From the NCBI GenBank assembly GCA_027600665.1, contig JADGJL010000072.1, positions 1 to 39,237 of the forward strand: DNA of 39,237 bases, in the 5' to 3' direction. Below are positions 30,422-39,237 of this stretch, piece by piece; within the stretch, counting starts at the first letter, position 1, and each line of letters starts with the position of its first letter. A model generated the notes under the pieces. That model was not told where the DNA came from, did no database searches, and saw only the letters and a program-made list of their open reading frames with translations. The DNA comes from Irineochytrium annulatum (taxonomy: Eukaryota; Chytridiomycota; Chytridiomycetes; Chytridiales; Chytridiaceae). Position numbers and translations under genes: made by a program.

Positions 30422-30799
30422 TTATGGAGCGCCGAAGTCAATTGAGGGCGTCGTCATCAACCGGCCCGCCTCGAATCCGCGGACCCTCTGGCGGTCGGCG
30501 ACATAGTCTACAAACGGATGGAGTAATCTGTAAATGTCTGCGCCAGCTGTTGTGACGATTGTCCGCCGATGCAGCGTGATGTTCAGTCCGCGGAGCATGG
30601 GATTTACAGATGTGCGCTCCCCCGATTGAGTCCATTGTGCGCGCTCGATGCGTGGCGTGCTCGAACCTTCGTAGGAAAACAAGCGCCAGGACCCGGTCGA
30701 GTTCGTCGTCTGGCCCCACCCACCCTCGCTAGCCTCCCGCGCGCGCGTATTGCCTCCAACGCGGCGCTTATCTTCTCGAGAGGGGACGGACTGCCCGTC
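30422..30799. other. Upstream region of the cAMP-receptor-like GPCR
   Basis: This stretch should hold the GPCR promoter. On the minus strand, frames between 30422 and 30720 are open and protein-like in composition (for example GADIYRLLHPFVDYVADRQRV) but lack a start and a family. They could be a remnant or part of an unresolved minus-strand gene. No confident gene is called. Confidence 0.35.
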
Positions 30800-32149
30800 A
30801 TGATTACGAACCAGGAGGCGGACTGGCTGGGGATTGTTGCGAGAGTCTCGGGCTCGATAGGCATGCTGGGGGCCGTGTCAGTCCTTTGTGTGAGTTCGGG
30901 TTCGGCCTTGAACGACACGAAAAGCCCTCCCTCCTCGTGCAAATGTTAATAGTCAACAAAAGTTTATTCTTAGCGACAAGCGAGAGCTGTCCAAGGCGGT
31001 CAGCCGGCTGGTCTTCGCAATCGCCATCTCAGATGTCCTCGAAGGAAGTGAGTTTGTTGGGTACTTTACCCGCGCGGGACTGATACATTGATTTCTACCC
31101 TTACATAGTAAAAGCAATTATTGCACGGGCAGGTCCAACGGCAGGTGCTCAGTCCGTGATTTGCCAGGTGCAAGCTGTCATCGTCGAAACCACGGGCCTC
31201 ATGGACTGCTTCTACTGTGGGATCATGTCGTTTTTTATCTTGCGCTTGGTTTTCTCAAAGACGCGGCACATGGACGCGGTAAGTGTTACGCTCTACACAA
31301 CTTTTAATCTGAAGTTCTTGAAATACTTACCGTTGTTCTCACAACCAGATGTTTAAGACGGAGATTTTGGCCATATGCGTGGCAACGGTAATTGCGGTCC
31401 TCGCCGGGATCATTCCGGCGCTGGTCACTCCTAATATTTACGGAACCGGGTCGGTGTGGTGCTGGATCGCGACGAACTACGGCATGTGGCAAATCTTGCT
31501 GCTGTACGCGCCTGTATGGAGCATGTGGATCTTCAACTTCGTCGCCTACGCCGTCACGACCAAGAAGCTGACGGAGACGACCCGGGTCCTCAGGCCGAAC
31601 GCCAGCAACAATAACGCCTCTGCGTCAGCCCTGCCTTCCCCATCCTCGGTCGCCCACAGCCAGAACCAGACCAAGCTGCCTGTGGGCGGGGAGCAAGCGA
31701 CCAGTTATTTGAGACCGAACACCCTGGCGTCCTCGAACGTCGGCAGTCAAGACCAGCCGGGGTTGTCAGCGGATATCGAGCCAGCAATTAGCCTCTTGAA
31801 AGTGATATCCATAAAGGGCAGTCATAGCGACGATGGGTCGGCGGCAGCGGCTAAAGTGCTGATGCGGATGAAGTTCTACGTCCTCGCATTCCTAATCTCA
31901 TGGCTCCCGGGTATGTCACGTTTCAGTCCGCGATTTGATGCAATGTCAGTATACTGAAAAACCGATTTTGCCTAAGGCTCCATCAATAGGATGTACACCT
32001 TGGCCACGGGAGACCCTGATTTCTATCTCAACCTTGCGCATGTCACCGTGCACCCGCTGCGCGGGATGTACAACTGTGTTGCGTATATCATGAATTTGTA
32101 CTATCAGCGAGGATCCTGGGGAGAGGTGTGGAGACCGACGCGGGCATGA
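30800..32149 (+). CDS. cAMP-receptor-like (class E, Dicty_CAR/GPR157-like) 7TM receptor
   Basis: Exons 30800-30889, 30981-31047, 31109-31278, 31349-31910 and 31977-32149 join in phase to 353 residues. The N terminus is only eight residues before TM1 (WLGIVARVSGSIGMLGAVSVL). Then come RELSKAVSRLVFAIAISDVLEG (TM2) and AQSVICQVQAVIVETTGLMDCFYCGIMSFFILRLVF with the conserved TM3 Cys-x-x-Gln. TM4 is followed by TGSVWCWIATNYGMWQ, the WCWI extracellular loop typical of this class. TM5, a 90-residue Ser/Asn-rich third loop, MKFYVLAFLISWLPGSINRMY (TM6) and HPLRGMYNCVAYIMN (TM7) complete it. The first intron is the weak point: phase requires an AAG acceptor at 30980 rather than the TAG at 30973. Relatives are G-protein-coupled receptors; in Dictyostelium some bind cAMP. 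The ligand here is unknown. Confidence 0.83.
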
Positions 32150-32571
32150 TTTGTCGAGCCTTTTGTTCGAGTTGGGGAATACAGATAGATGTACATACCT
32201 TATTTGAATCAAAAGTATATTCCTCGGATGATTACAGCAGGGTGTTTTGAAAGGAAGGCAGAGCAGCCTTTCTTCTGAAAGGGGAGAAACTGGGTGATTC
32301 ACGAACCTGTTTTGAAAGATGAATTGGCAGGATAAAAGGAGTGCCCATGCGGGTAAGCCCGGGCTTGATTACGTAAAGATGACTCTGCCTGTGAGATTTC
32401 GGGAAATTGGCCCGATTACCAGACGCCCGCTCATTGGACGATAACGAGGACGCCCGCTCATTGGTCGCTTCGATCAGTTTTTTCGTTTCCATCAACCGGG
32501 CGCTCCCCCCCATCCCCCCAAGTTCTCAACTCGACCGAGTCATCCTCGTCATCCCGAACACCTACACGACC
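32150..32571. other. Promoter region of the GATA factor
   Basis: About 420 bases. The left part is the GPCR 3' UTR. A 16-bp direct repeat containing inverted CCAAT boxes lies at 32422-32464 (separate entry), and another ATTGG is at 32406. A pyrimidine-rich leader (32500-32550) precedes the GATA start codon. Confidence 0.5.
32422..32464 (+). promoter_or_regulatory. Direct repeat of a 16-bp element with an inverted CCAAT box
   Basis: GACGCCCGCTCATTGG occurs at 32422-32437 and again, identical, at 32449-32464, with start points 27 bases apart. ATTGG is the complement of CCAAT, the site of the HAP/NF-Y complex. The pair lies 108-150 bases before the GATA start codon, a normal promoter distance. 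It could be a regulatory duplication. Confidence 0.6.
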
Positions 32572-33696
32572 ATGTCCTTCGCCGACTTCGCGCTGTTCGC
32601 TGACCTCCCGCCGTCGCCGACATCCGACATGCCCCTTGACCTCGGCCTACCACAGGTGTCGACCCCCACCGCGGCTGAGCTCGGCCTCCTGCTCTTCCAG
32701 CTCGAATCCGCGGCCGCGGGGACAGGACCGAACGGCCTCGCCGGCCCGGACAACGACCTCGGATCCTTCTTCGACCTCGGCTCGGACCCGTTCGCGTCCT
32801 ACTCGACAACCGCCAGCATCGACACCGCCTCCTACCTCGACCACGCGACGCCCTCCGGCCCGTCTTCTCCCCCCGCATCCTCCTGCGCGTCCCCCTCCTC
32901 GCCCCGAGACGACGATCACGCATCTCACGATCACGCCCAGCCGCAAGAAAACGCCACCTGCGCCGTCCCCCCACCAGCCCCCCAACGAGCCACCGCGACT
33001 GCCGCCGCCAAGCGACCGCGCGACTCCACGCCCCGCCATTTGATCTGCCACAACTGCGGCGCGACCTCCACCCCTCTCTGGCGCCGGACGCCCGACCGCC
33101 GACACAGTCTCTGCAACGCATGCGGGCTCTACTACAAGCAGTACCAATGCCACCGCCCCGCCAACATCAGGCCCAAGGTCCTGACCGGGCTCACGGCGAG
33201 CGACGGGAGCGCGGCGACGACGCGCGGTGAGGGCGGCGTTGGCAAGGTCAGGAGGCCGCGCGTGCAGGCGAACTCGACGCTCGCGCGGCGGGCCGCGGCG
33301 CAGCAGGCCGAGATGATCCAGATGCAGCAGCAACAACAGCAGCAGATGCAGTACGCGCCACAAGCGATCGCCCCCGGGCAACAGATGCAGCACGTCCAGA
33401 CCTGCGCGCCGACCGCCATCGCGCCCTCACCGTCCTCGGCGGCGCCCTCCTCCCCGCCCCTCTCCCCTCCCCTCGCGCCGGGCGGCGTCAAGGTCGAGTC
33501 CGACGAGGGCCCCATCGCGATCGTCACGAACGCGTGCCAGTTCGACGCGGCCTTCAACCCCGTCAACATGGGCGAGGCGGAGGCGATGGAGTGGATGAGG
33601 GTGCTGGAGAGCAAGCTTGGCTCGCTGAGGGCCATTGTGAACGGTGCAGGGGGTGCGGGCGGTCGTGGTTGTGCAGGGGATCAAATGATGGCGTAG
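32572..33696 (+). CDS. GATA-type zinc-finger transcription factor
   Basis: An intronless frame of 374 residues. The start at 32572 ([16 protein letters not shown]) is chosen as the first ATG and gives an acidic/hydrophobic N terminus of activator type. A single GATA finger lies at about 157-200: [14 protein letters not shown] with Cys159 and Cys162, an 18-residue loop, then CNACGLYYK with Cys181 and Cys184, and the basic [13 protein letters not shown] tail. The 18-residue loop is the spacing seen in many fungal and plant GATA factors. The C-terminal half has a basic segment, a Gln-rich run (about 250-262), Pro/Ser-rich sequence and Gly repeats. It should bind WGATAR-type sites in the nucleus. 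One finger only; candidate roles include nitrogen, light or iron regulation, not decidable here. Confidence 0.92.
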   Translation: MSFADFALFADLPPSPTSDMPLDLGLPQVSTPTAAELGLLLFQLESAAAGTGPNGLAGPDNDLGSFFDLGSDPFASYSTTASIDTASYLDHATPSGPSSPPASSCASPSSPRDDDHASHDHAQPQENATCAVPPPAPQRATATAAAKRPRDSTPRHLICHNCGATSTPLWRRTPDRRHSLCNACGLYYKQYQCHRPANIRPKVLTGLTASDGSAATTRGEGGVGKVRRPRVQANSTLARRAAAQQAEMIQMQQQQQQQMQYAPQAIAPGQQMQHVQTCAPTAIAPSPSSAAPSSPPLSPPLAPGGVKVESDEGPIAIVTNACQFDAAFNPVNMGEAEAMEWMRVLESKLGSLRAIVNGAGGAGGRGCAGDQMMA

Positions 33697-34391
33697 TTTG
33701 CTTTGTGGAGGGGGGGAAGGGGTCCCGGTCTTTCTTCGCGTGGATGAAGGGATGAGTTGTCATTTAGTAAATATGTTTATTGATGAGGGTGGATTCGTTA
33801 GCGGTTACATTGTGCATCTTATTTTTTTGGTGTTAGTACTTCTCTCTCCGTCTCTTTCTCGAGTATCGGGTTCTTTGTTCCGCCCGCTCGTGGTGGTGAT
33901 CTCTTCTATCTCTCGCTCCCGGGCTTTTTTACTCGGCCCTTCCGCTTTCCGTCTAAACATTAGTTTTATCTATGTAAACTTGCCCCTGATCTTCGTCCCA
34001 CAATTTCACGCTTATTGCTATTGCAGTAAGCCGCTTTCTGGAAGTACTTTGATTCGGTTACATACGCAGCCATAAAAACATGAATACATAAAATGCTTTT
34101 CTTTCATTGAGTTATAAGACCTGAACCCAAATGATGGATTCATAATCGGACGATGGGAGCGACCGCCTTCACCTTCAGCATCGCGGCAACGAGTACTACA
34201 CTGAGCTTCTGCTTAGCAAGACTAAAAGATCTCGAGGTAACAGCAAATATTTTGGACACGACCCATCCTTTAAAAATCACAAAAAAATTACCACGACCAC
34301 AGAACGACTGCAAAGAATCCCACATCCAATCATGCGCTGTACTGCATAAGCTCATCATCGTCCGGGACTTTCGTGTTGGAGTGCGCGCCCC
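33697..34391. other. Intergenic region between convergent genes
   Basis: About 700 bases between the GATA and RecQ stop codons, with T-rich and pyrimidine-rich runs (33820-33960) typical of 3' UTRs. A short minus-strand frame (34140-34358) has no recognisable content; it lies beyond the RecQ stop. Confidence 0.45.
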
Positions 34392-36675
34392 TCACGGGCT
34401 TGTTTCGTCGGGTGGGATATAAAATTCTCCCCTCAAAACCTTAAAGTAACTGCATAGAAGGTTAATGGGAGAAAGGCGGACGGACAAATTATGACCGGAA
34501 AACAAAGAAAAGGAGAGGATAAGCAAGAAGTAAACAGCTGCGAAGAATAAAAAAAATAGTACTCACTTGCAATCTAAGTTGACGCCCGCTAGCATTCGGT
34601 CCTCCATCTCCATCCTGCTGCCCTCAGGGTCCCGACAAACATCACACCTCTCCCCTCTGGGACACATCTCGTCCCTCTTCTCCTCCGTCAGCGCGCCAAC
34701 GTTCTCCTGGAAATGCTTGACGATCGTGATGTGCCTGCACTGCGACAGCTCCTCGCAGTAGTCGACCATGGCCTTGAGGTTTGCAACCTGGGGCCGGTCC
34801 TTGAGGTAGGCTCGCCTCTCCGCGATGCTGCCGAAGCCCTGATTATTCTCGTACGCCTCCTGGCACATGTCCTTGGCGATCAGATAGGACAGATGATCGC
34901 GGTCGATGTGCGAGTAGTATAGGAGGCACTTGCTCGGGCGGCCGTCGCGGCCGGCACGGCCGGTCTGTGTAGGTATGGAGGAAAGGGGAGATGCATGCGT
35001 CAGACGACGACGAGAGTTTAAGCCCGAAAAAAAGAAGAAGAATCAACCCACGAACAAACCTGTTGGTAGTACGCCTCCAGAGACTGGGGCATATCGTAAT
35101 GAATTACAAACCGAACTGATTCACACAAAGAAGTCAGCGAGGGAAGGCGTTTGAAAACCATAAGCTCACCGTCGTTCTTATCGATGCCCATCCCGAACGC
35201 CACGGTCGCAACGACGATATCGATCGAACCGGGTTCAATCGCCTTCTTCGCCGCCTTGCTGTTGCCCTCCTCCTTTGCTGCCGTCGCCTTGCTCTCCTGC
35301 CCCGACTTGACAACCTCTGCCGGCTGGACGAAGGCCTTCACTCCTGACCAGCCCTCAAGGACGGCGTCCCGGGCCTCCTGCTCCATACCAGCGTGGTACG
35401 CCGTCGCCCGAAGGCCATGCATGGCCAACTCGGCCGCGAGTCCCTCGCAAGTACCCTTCGCCCTGCAGTAGCTGTACGCGGAAAGAATAACGGACGGGGG
35501 CGATCAGATTCTGCGTGTGCGAAAGGGTGCGTGGGGGCTTCCTTTCCCACCGACCCCCCCAAAGCAAAACAATCATCTCACACAATGCCGCTGGTTCTCG
35601 CCGGCCACTTCCGGATGAACGCGAGCATGTCGTCGAACGCGTAGTTCTTCGAGTCCTTCATCCGGACGATGTATTCGAGTTCGGGCCTGTTGTAGCCCCC
35701 CTCAAACACCTCGCACCTCTCATCCCTCGCAGCCCCCGCCGCGCCCCCGCGCATCCCGAGCTGCGTGATGATGTCCTCCTTCACCTGAGGCCTCGCCGTC
35801 GCGGTCAGCGCCATGATGGGGACGCCCTCCAGCTGGTCCCGCACCCAACGGAGCCTCCGATAATCCTTCCTGAACTCATGACCCCACTCGGAGATGCAGT
35901 GGGCCTCGTCGACGACGAACCGGGCCAGGAGCTTGCGCGAGTGCAGGCTGCGGAGGAGCGAGCGGAACCTGTCCGTCGCCATCATCTCCGGCGTCACGTA
36001 CAGGAGCCGGGTTTGCGGGGGAGTGGACGGTGACCGGCCGTCGCTGGGGGCGAGGTCGTTGAGGAGGGCTCGGCGCTCGCTGTCGGGCTGGGTGGAGTTC
36101 AGGGAGGCGGCGCGGATGTTCCAAGAGTTGAGGAGGTCGATTTGGTTTTTCTGATAAATACCGTGTCATCAGTAGCAGCGCCTCAAATGTCAATGGCTAA
36201 GGCGATGATAATGGGGACTCACAATCAAGGCTGAGGAATTAGCTTGATTAATTGATACACAGCTGTAACGACCAAGTCAGAAGTTACGCACCCAGGAGAG
36301 GTGAAACGACGATCGTGACCCCATTGTCGATGACGGCTGGTAGCTGGAAACTTCAACCGTCTTCAATGCCAAGAACAGTAGTGCAGCGTCGACAGTCGCT
36401 CACGTCAACGATTTCCCGCCGCCCCTGGAATCCATCATTCAGTATAAGGCCTGTATACTGTATGCAGCGGACGAAGAGTACTTACGTTGGCATCAGCACC
36501 ATGGTATCCTTTTCTGAACGTTTTGGGAGAAAGAAGTTGAACATAAGCCCGCTGAAGGGAGGCCCTAACTTTTCAGCGCCGATATCACGGCGGCCTCCTG
36601 GTTGCCGCGGAAGTTCGGTATGCGGAAGGTGTTTTTCAGCACGTGCAGCATCGTCGTGAGCGTCGACGTCCCCAT
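34392..36675 (-). CDS. RecQ family DNA helicase, ten exons including three microexons
   Basis: Exons 36675-36570, 36513-36486, 36424-36404, 36350-36292, 36230-36223, 36150-35582, 35471-35170, 35115-35060, 34964-34567 and 34449-34392 join in phase to 534 residues. All helicase motifs are present: motif 0 (FRIPNFRGNQEAAV), I (MPTGGGKS, Lys49), Ia (VVSPLLALI), II (DEAH, 155-158), III (ALTATA), IV (GIVYCRAKGTCEGLA), V (ATVAFGMGIDK) and VI (QQTGRAGRDGR). The RecQ zinc-binding region follows (DYCEELSQCRH, then CPRGERCDVC). An insertion of about 35 Lys/Glu/Ala-rich residues sits between motifs IV and V. The protein ends soon after the zinc region, so a winged-helix RQC domain and HRDC are not visible. 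It is an ATP-driven 3'-5' helicase in genome maintenance, nuclear, nearer RECQ1-size proteins than Sgs1/BLM. An in-frame TGA just before the first ATG supports the start unless an upstream exon exists. Confidence 0.88.
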
Positions 36676-37278
36676 CGCTCACAATGATGATTACGCCGGA
36701 GGTGAACAACGATGTCCGATCCACCTATGTTAGCATGGCCGCTGAGCTACACCTTGAATATGGGAGAACAGAGCTCTTGGGCAACACGTCCAGCCCCATG
36801 GCGTTCGTACTAGCGGGATACTCTCCCGCAGATGCAGAAGGCAAAATGATGGAACTCTCGGCCTCCAAACCTGCTCAGTATAAGTCGAGCTAAGACAAAA
36901 CACAACTCGCAACACAACTCGCATGACTTCCACGTTCCGGGATATTCGGCCTGATGGTGGCCATCGTCTGAGGTGTATTGTGGAGCATGGTGGTTGACAA
37001 GTAGAACACGACAGATGGGTTATTAATATTTATCTCAAGAAATGGCAGATGCGTGACTGTAATAATTAGGCAATGTCTGTGTTTTGCAAATACTGGTGAG
37101 GGATATGAGTGTCCCTGAAACGAAGCGGCGTCGAAGCTTTAACTTGAGCGGCAAGGGGATATCGGTATCAGCACGGATATGTAACCCAGAAAAAGTGACT
37201 ACCCCGTCAGCAGATAAGTGAGGGTGTACAGTACAGTAGGCCATATGTGATTGTCCAAAACAACTCAATGCAGCAAGA
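36676..37278. other. Intergenic region, RecQ promoter and MFS 3' UTR
   Basis: About 600 bases. The left part should hold the RecQ promoter and perhaps a non-coding or missed first exon; short minus-strand open frames at 36730-36933 have no recognisable content. The right part is AT-richer and fits the 3' UTR of the transporter gene. Confidence 0.4.
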
Positions 37279-38765
37279 TCATCTCTCCTCCAAAGGCTTA
37301 ACCTTCCCAAATGTCCACAACATCAGCAAGTCGTAAACGATTGTGACTCCTCCGCAGATGACAAATGCCCAGTCAAAGAGGCCACGCTCGGCCAAGAAGC
37401 CGGTCACAAGCGGGCCGAAAGCGGAGCCAACGGTCCGGACGATGTTCGTGACGCCAAAAACGGCCGTCCGCTCATGGGCGGGGACGATGGAGGCAATGTA
37501 TGCGGTGCGGGGTACGCCGTCCATCTGTTCTCGTCACATTAGTATCAAGAGAAAAGAGGCGGATATGCGAATACGAACCTGCGAGATCGAGAACCGCAGG
37601 AAGAGCAACCCCGTCGCCGAGAACAGGTCCGGCATGAACGGCACCATGATCATCAGCATGTTCGCCGGCAGATGCGAGAACACCATCGTGTTGATGAGCC
37701 CGAACCTCCCCGAGATCGATCCGGACACCAACGCCGAGATCCCCGCGAGCAGGTTAGCGACGAACAGGAGGGAGCCCAGGTACGCCTCGTCGACGCCAAA
37801 CTTGCCGTGGAACCAGTAGGCGAGCAGCGAGGCCGACAGCATCCCCGCGCCGAATCCGTCTAATGCGAGGAGACAGCAGAGGCGAAAGACGATCGCGCGG
37901 GACGCATCGCTCAGCTCCAGCGCGCCTGCCTTCTTCACCGTCCCGTCGTCGAGCAGCGGTGCAAGCTCCCCCGCGGCCGCCTCATCCACCTCGGCCACGC
38001 ACTGGGCCGCATGTGGCGCACCGTCCTCGTGCGCCTCCACGTCATTACCCAGGCACAGGAAGCACACGAGGAGGAGCGCCGCGATGGCGCCGTAGGATGC
38101 GACGACGAGGCGGTAGGCGTCGACGTGCGGGATGTGGCGGACGTCGACGAGGTACGCGAGGGCGCGGCCGGCAAGGAGGGACCCGACGGCGGTCGAGAGC
38201 GAGGCCGTGAGATTGTACCACGCGAATGCGGAGGCGCGGTGGGCGAAGGGGATGAACTGGGAGATGACGGATTGCTCGAGGGCCGGAAATGGGCCCACTA
38301 GTAAACGAACAACTGTTGTTAGATAGTGTATATAAAAAAGCCAAGCAGATTACAGAATTAAACGAACGAACCTTCATACCCCGACGGCGAGATCACACCC
38401 AGCACGCCCAACGCCGTCATGCACACCAGCCCCAACCATCCGCCGACGCCCCAGCCATCCCCCGCGCCCTCCGGCAAGCATGCGAACCCAAAACCGGCAA
38501 CCATCATGCCCGACGCCCCCATGACCAACATCCGCTTCCTCCCGACCCTGTCGGCCATCGCCGTGACGGCCAGGCTCGCGAGGGCTGTGCCGAGAAGCGT
38601 CACGGTCAGGAACAGGCCCAGCGCCGTGTCGGAGAGGCCCAGGCGCTTCACGTAGAGCACCAGGACGATTCCGATGGCGCCGTAGGAGAGGAGCCGGAGC
38701 GCCCGGGTGAGGAAAAGGAGGCGGCACGACGCCGGCAGCCGGAGAACGGGGGCGAGCCCGAGCAT
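37279..38765 (-). CDS. Major facilitator superfamily transporter
   Basis: Exons 38765-38372, 38297-37579 and 37524-37279 join in phase to 452 residues, a normal MFS length. About twelve membrane segments can be counted, six before and six after a central acidic loop (around 230-260). The loop between TM2 and TM3 has the MFS signature in the form ADRVGRKRMLVMG. The N terminus runs RALRLLSYGAIGIVLVLYVKRLGLSDT; the last exon has MDGVPRTAYIASIVPAHERTAVFG, reminiscent of drug:proton and related antiporters, where a Pro-Arg-x-Ala/Glu motif is common. The substrate is not predictable. It probably sits in the plasma or vacuolar membrane. Confidence 0.9.
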
Positions 38766-39237
38766 GGGTCTTGGGCGGCGGTGGAAGGGGATAGTCGGCG
38801 AGGTCGGGAATCAGAATGGAGTTGGTAGTGACGACAACCGACGGCGTTGGAGGACGAAGGTGCCGAGCCGAGGGCTGTAACGCCGTTTTCTGCGGCCGAC
38901 CAAGACCGACTTTGACGACACCGGCTTCATCTCCCAAGCCCTGTCACCCATGTGATGTGTCTGATGTAGTAATTGTGAAAAGATGTTAGACGTTATACGA
39001 GCCAGCCGATTGCGACAGAACAGGTGCGCACGAAATAACGCGCATGTTATAACTGCGTGACGGATGGGCACCCAGGCGCACGCGCAACGTGTGTTGGACA
39101 ACTGGATCGTCGCGGGTTGCAGAGTTCGCAGTGAGTATGGCTCGCTGGGGTTTTGGCAATTCGCTGCCACCTTTGAGATCGGAGGAAAAGCACATCCCTT
39201 CTGTATGTCACTAGGTTCTGACGCACCGAAATGAGCT
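38766..39237. other. Upstream region of the MFS gene, no gene seen
   Basis: About 470 bases that should include the MFS promoter. Two minus-strand frames are open (one from ATG 39195 for 69 codons) but have no recognisable family, and one overlaps the probable promoter. A gene entering from beyond 39237 is possible. Confidence 0.35.

Noticed and set aside
30422..30942. Minus-strand frames opposite the GPCR 5' end (for example LEKISAALEAIRARGRL and GADIYRLLHPFVDYV)
   Set aside because: Several alternative joins are possible, none is supported by a domain, and part is antisense to TM1 of the GPCR.
34140..34358. Minus-strand frame downstream of RecQ as a possible further RecQ exon (RQC part)
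   Set aside because: The residues do not resemble RQC, and a better in-phase final exon with a stop exists at 34449-34392.
1..39237. Search for tRNA or rRNA genes, CRISPR arrays, insertion sequences and bacterial-type operons
   Set aside because: None was seen by reading; the intron-rich eukaryotic structure makes bacterial features unlikely. A tRNA scan would be decisive for tRNAs in the AT-rich gaps.

Overview
The window is nuclear DNA of a fungus, most likely an early-diverging, zoosporic (chytrid-type) one; the species cannot be named from the sequence. Genes carry many short GT-AG introns, mostly 44-70 nt, in GC-rich exons. Fungal signatures are a Rom2-type Rho exchange-factor end, an Rgd2-type F-BAR/DEP/RhoGAP protein and a GATA factor with a C-X2-C-X18-C-X2-C finger. 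They sit beside genes typical of flagellate or animal-like lineages: a class C (GABA-B-like) GPCR, a cAMP-receptor-like GPCR, an FSIP1-like protein and a tropomodulin-like actin-capping protein. I rebuilt gene models by hand, joining exons so that phase and family motifs agree; exon coordinates are in each entry.

Layout. 1-927 (+) is the 3' end of a RhoGEF. 1838-6997 (-) is a 15-exon gene for a 1391-residue receptor: signal peptide, two LamG-like domains, cadherin-like stretches, a cysteine-rich module, a class C 7TM domain and a long beta-rich tail. 7907-8292 (-) is a possible small gene. 8634-9338 (-) NDUFA12 and 9392-10594 (+) a SNIP1/Pml1 FHA protein are head to head. 10771-12450 (-) FSIP1-like and 12534-13571 (+) an ERI1-like exonuclease form a second head-to-head pair. 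13946-17741 (+) is the Rgd2-type RhoGAP, 18241-20437 (+) the coiled-coil/tropomodulin protein, 20813-22088 (+) a secreted GH46 chitosanase and 23226-24464 (+) a DUF599 membrane protein.

The right half holds a third head-to-head pair (25470-26177 (-) unknown; 26234-27255 (+) possible GT-A-like protein), a GNAT acetyltransferase (27470-28126 -), a small secreted protein (29187-29591 -), a weak candidate (29780-30421 +), the cAMP-receptor-like GPCR (30800-32149 +), a GATA factor (32572-33696 +), a RecQ helicase with microexons (34392-36675 -) and an MFS transporter (37279-38765 -).

This is ordinary gene-dense chromosome with no operons, rRNA, CRISPR or clear transposon. The genes do not form one pathway, but a theme of sensing and cell shape recurs: two GPCRs of different classes, a Rho activator and a Rho-family GAP, a putative actin pointed-end capper, a possible flagellar protein and a wall-degrading enzyme. 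The LamG-bearing class C receptor is the most striking find.
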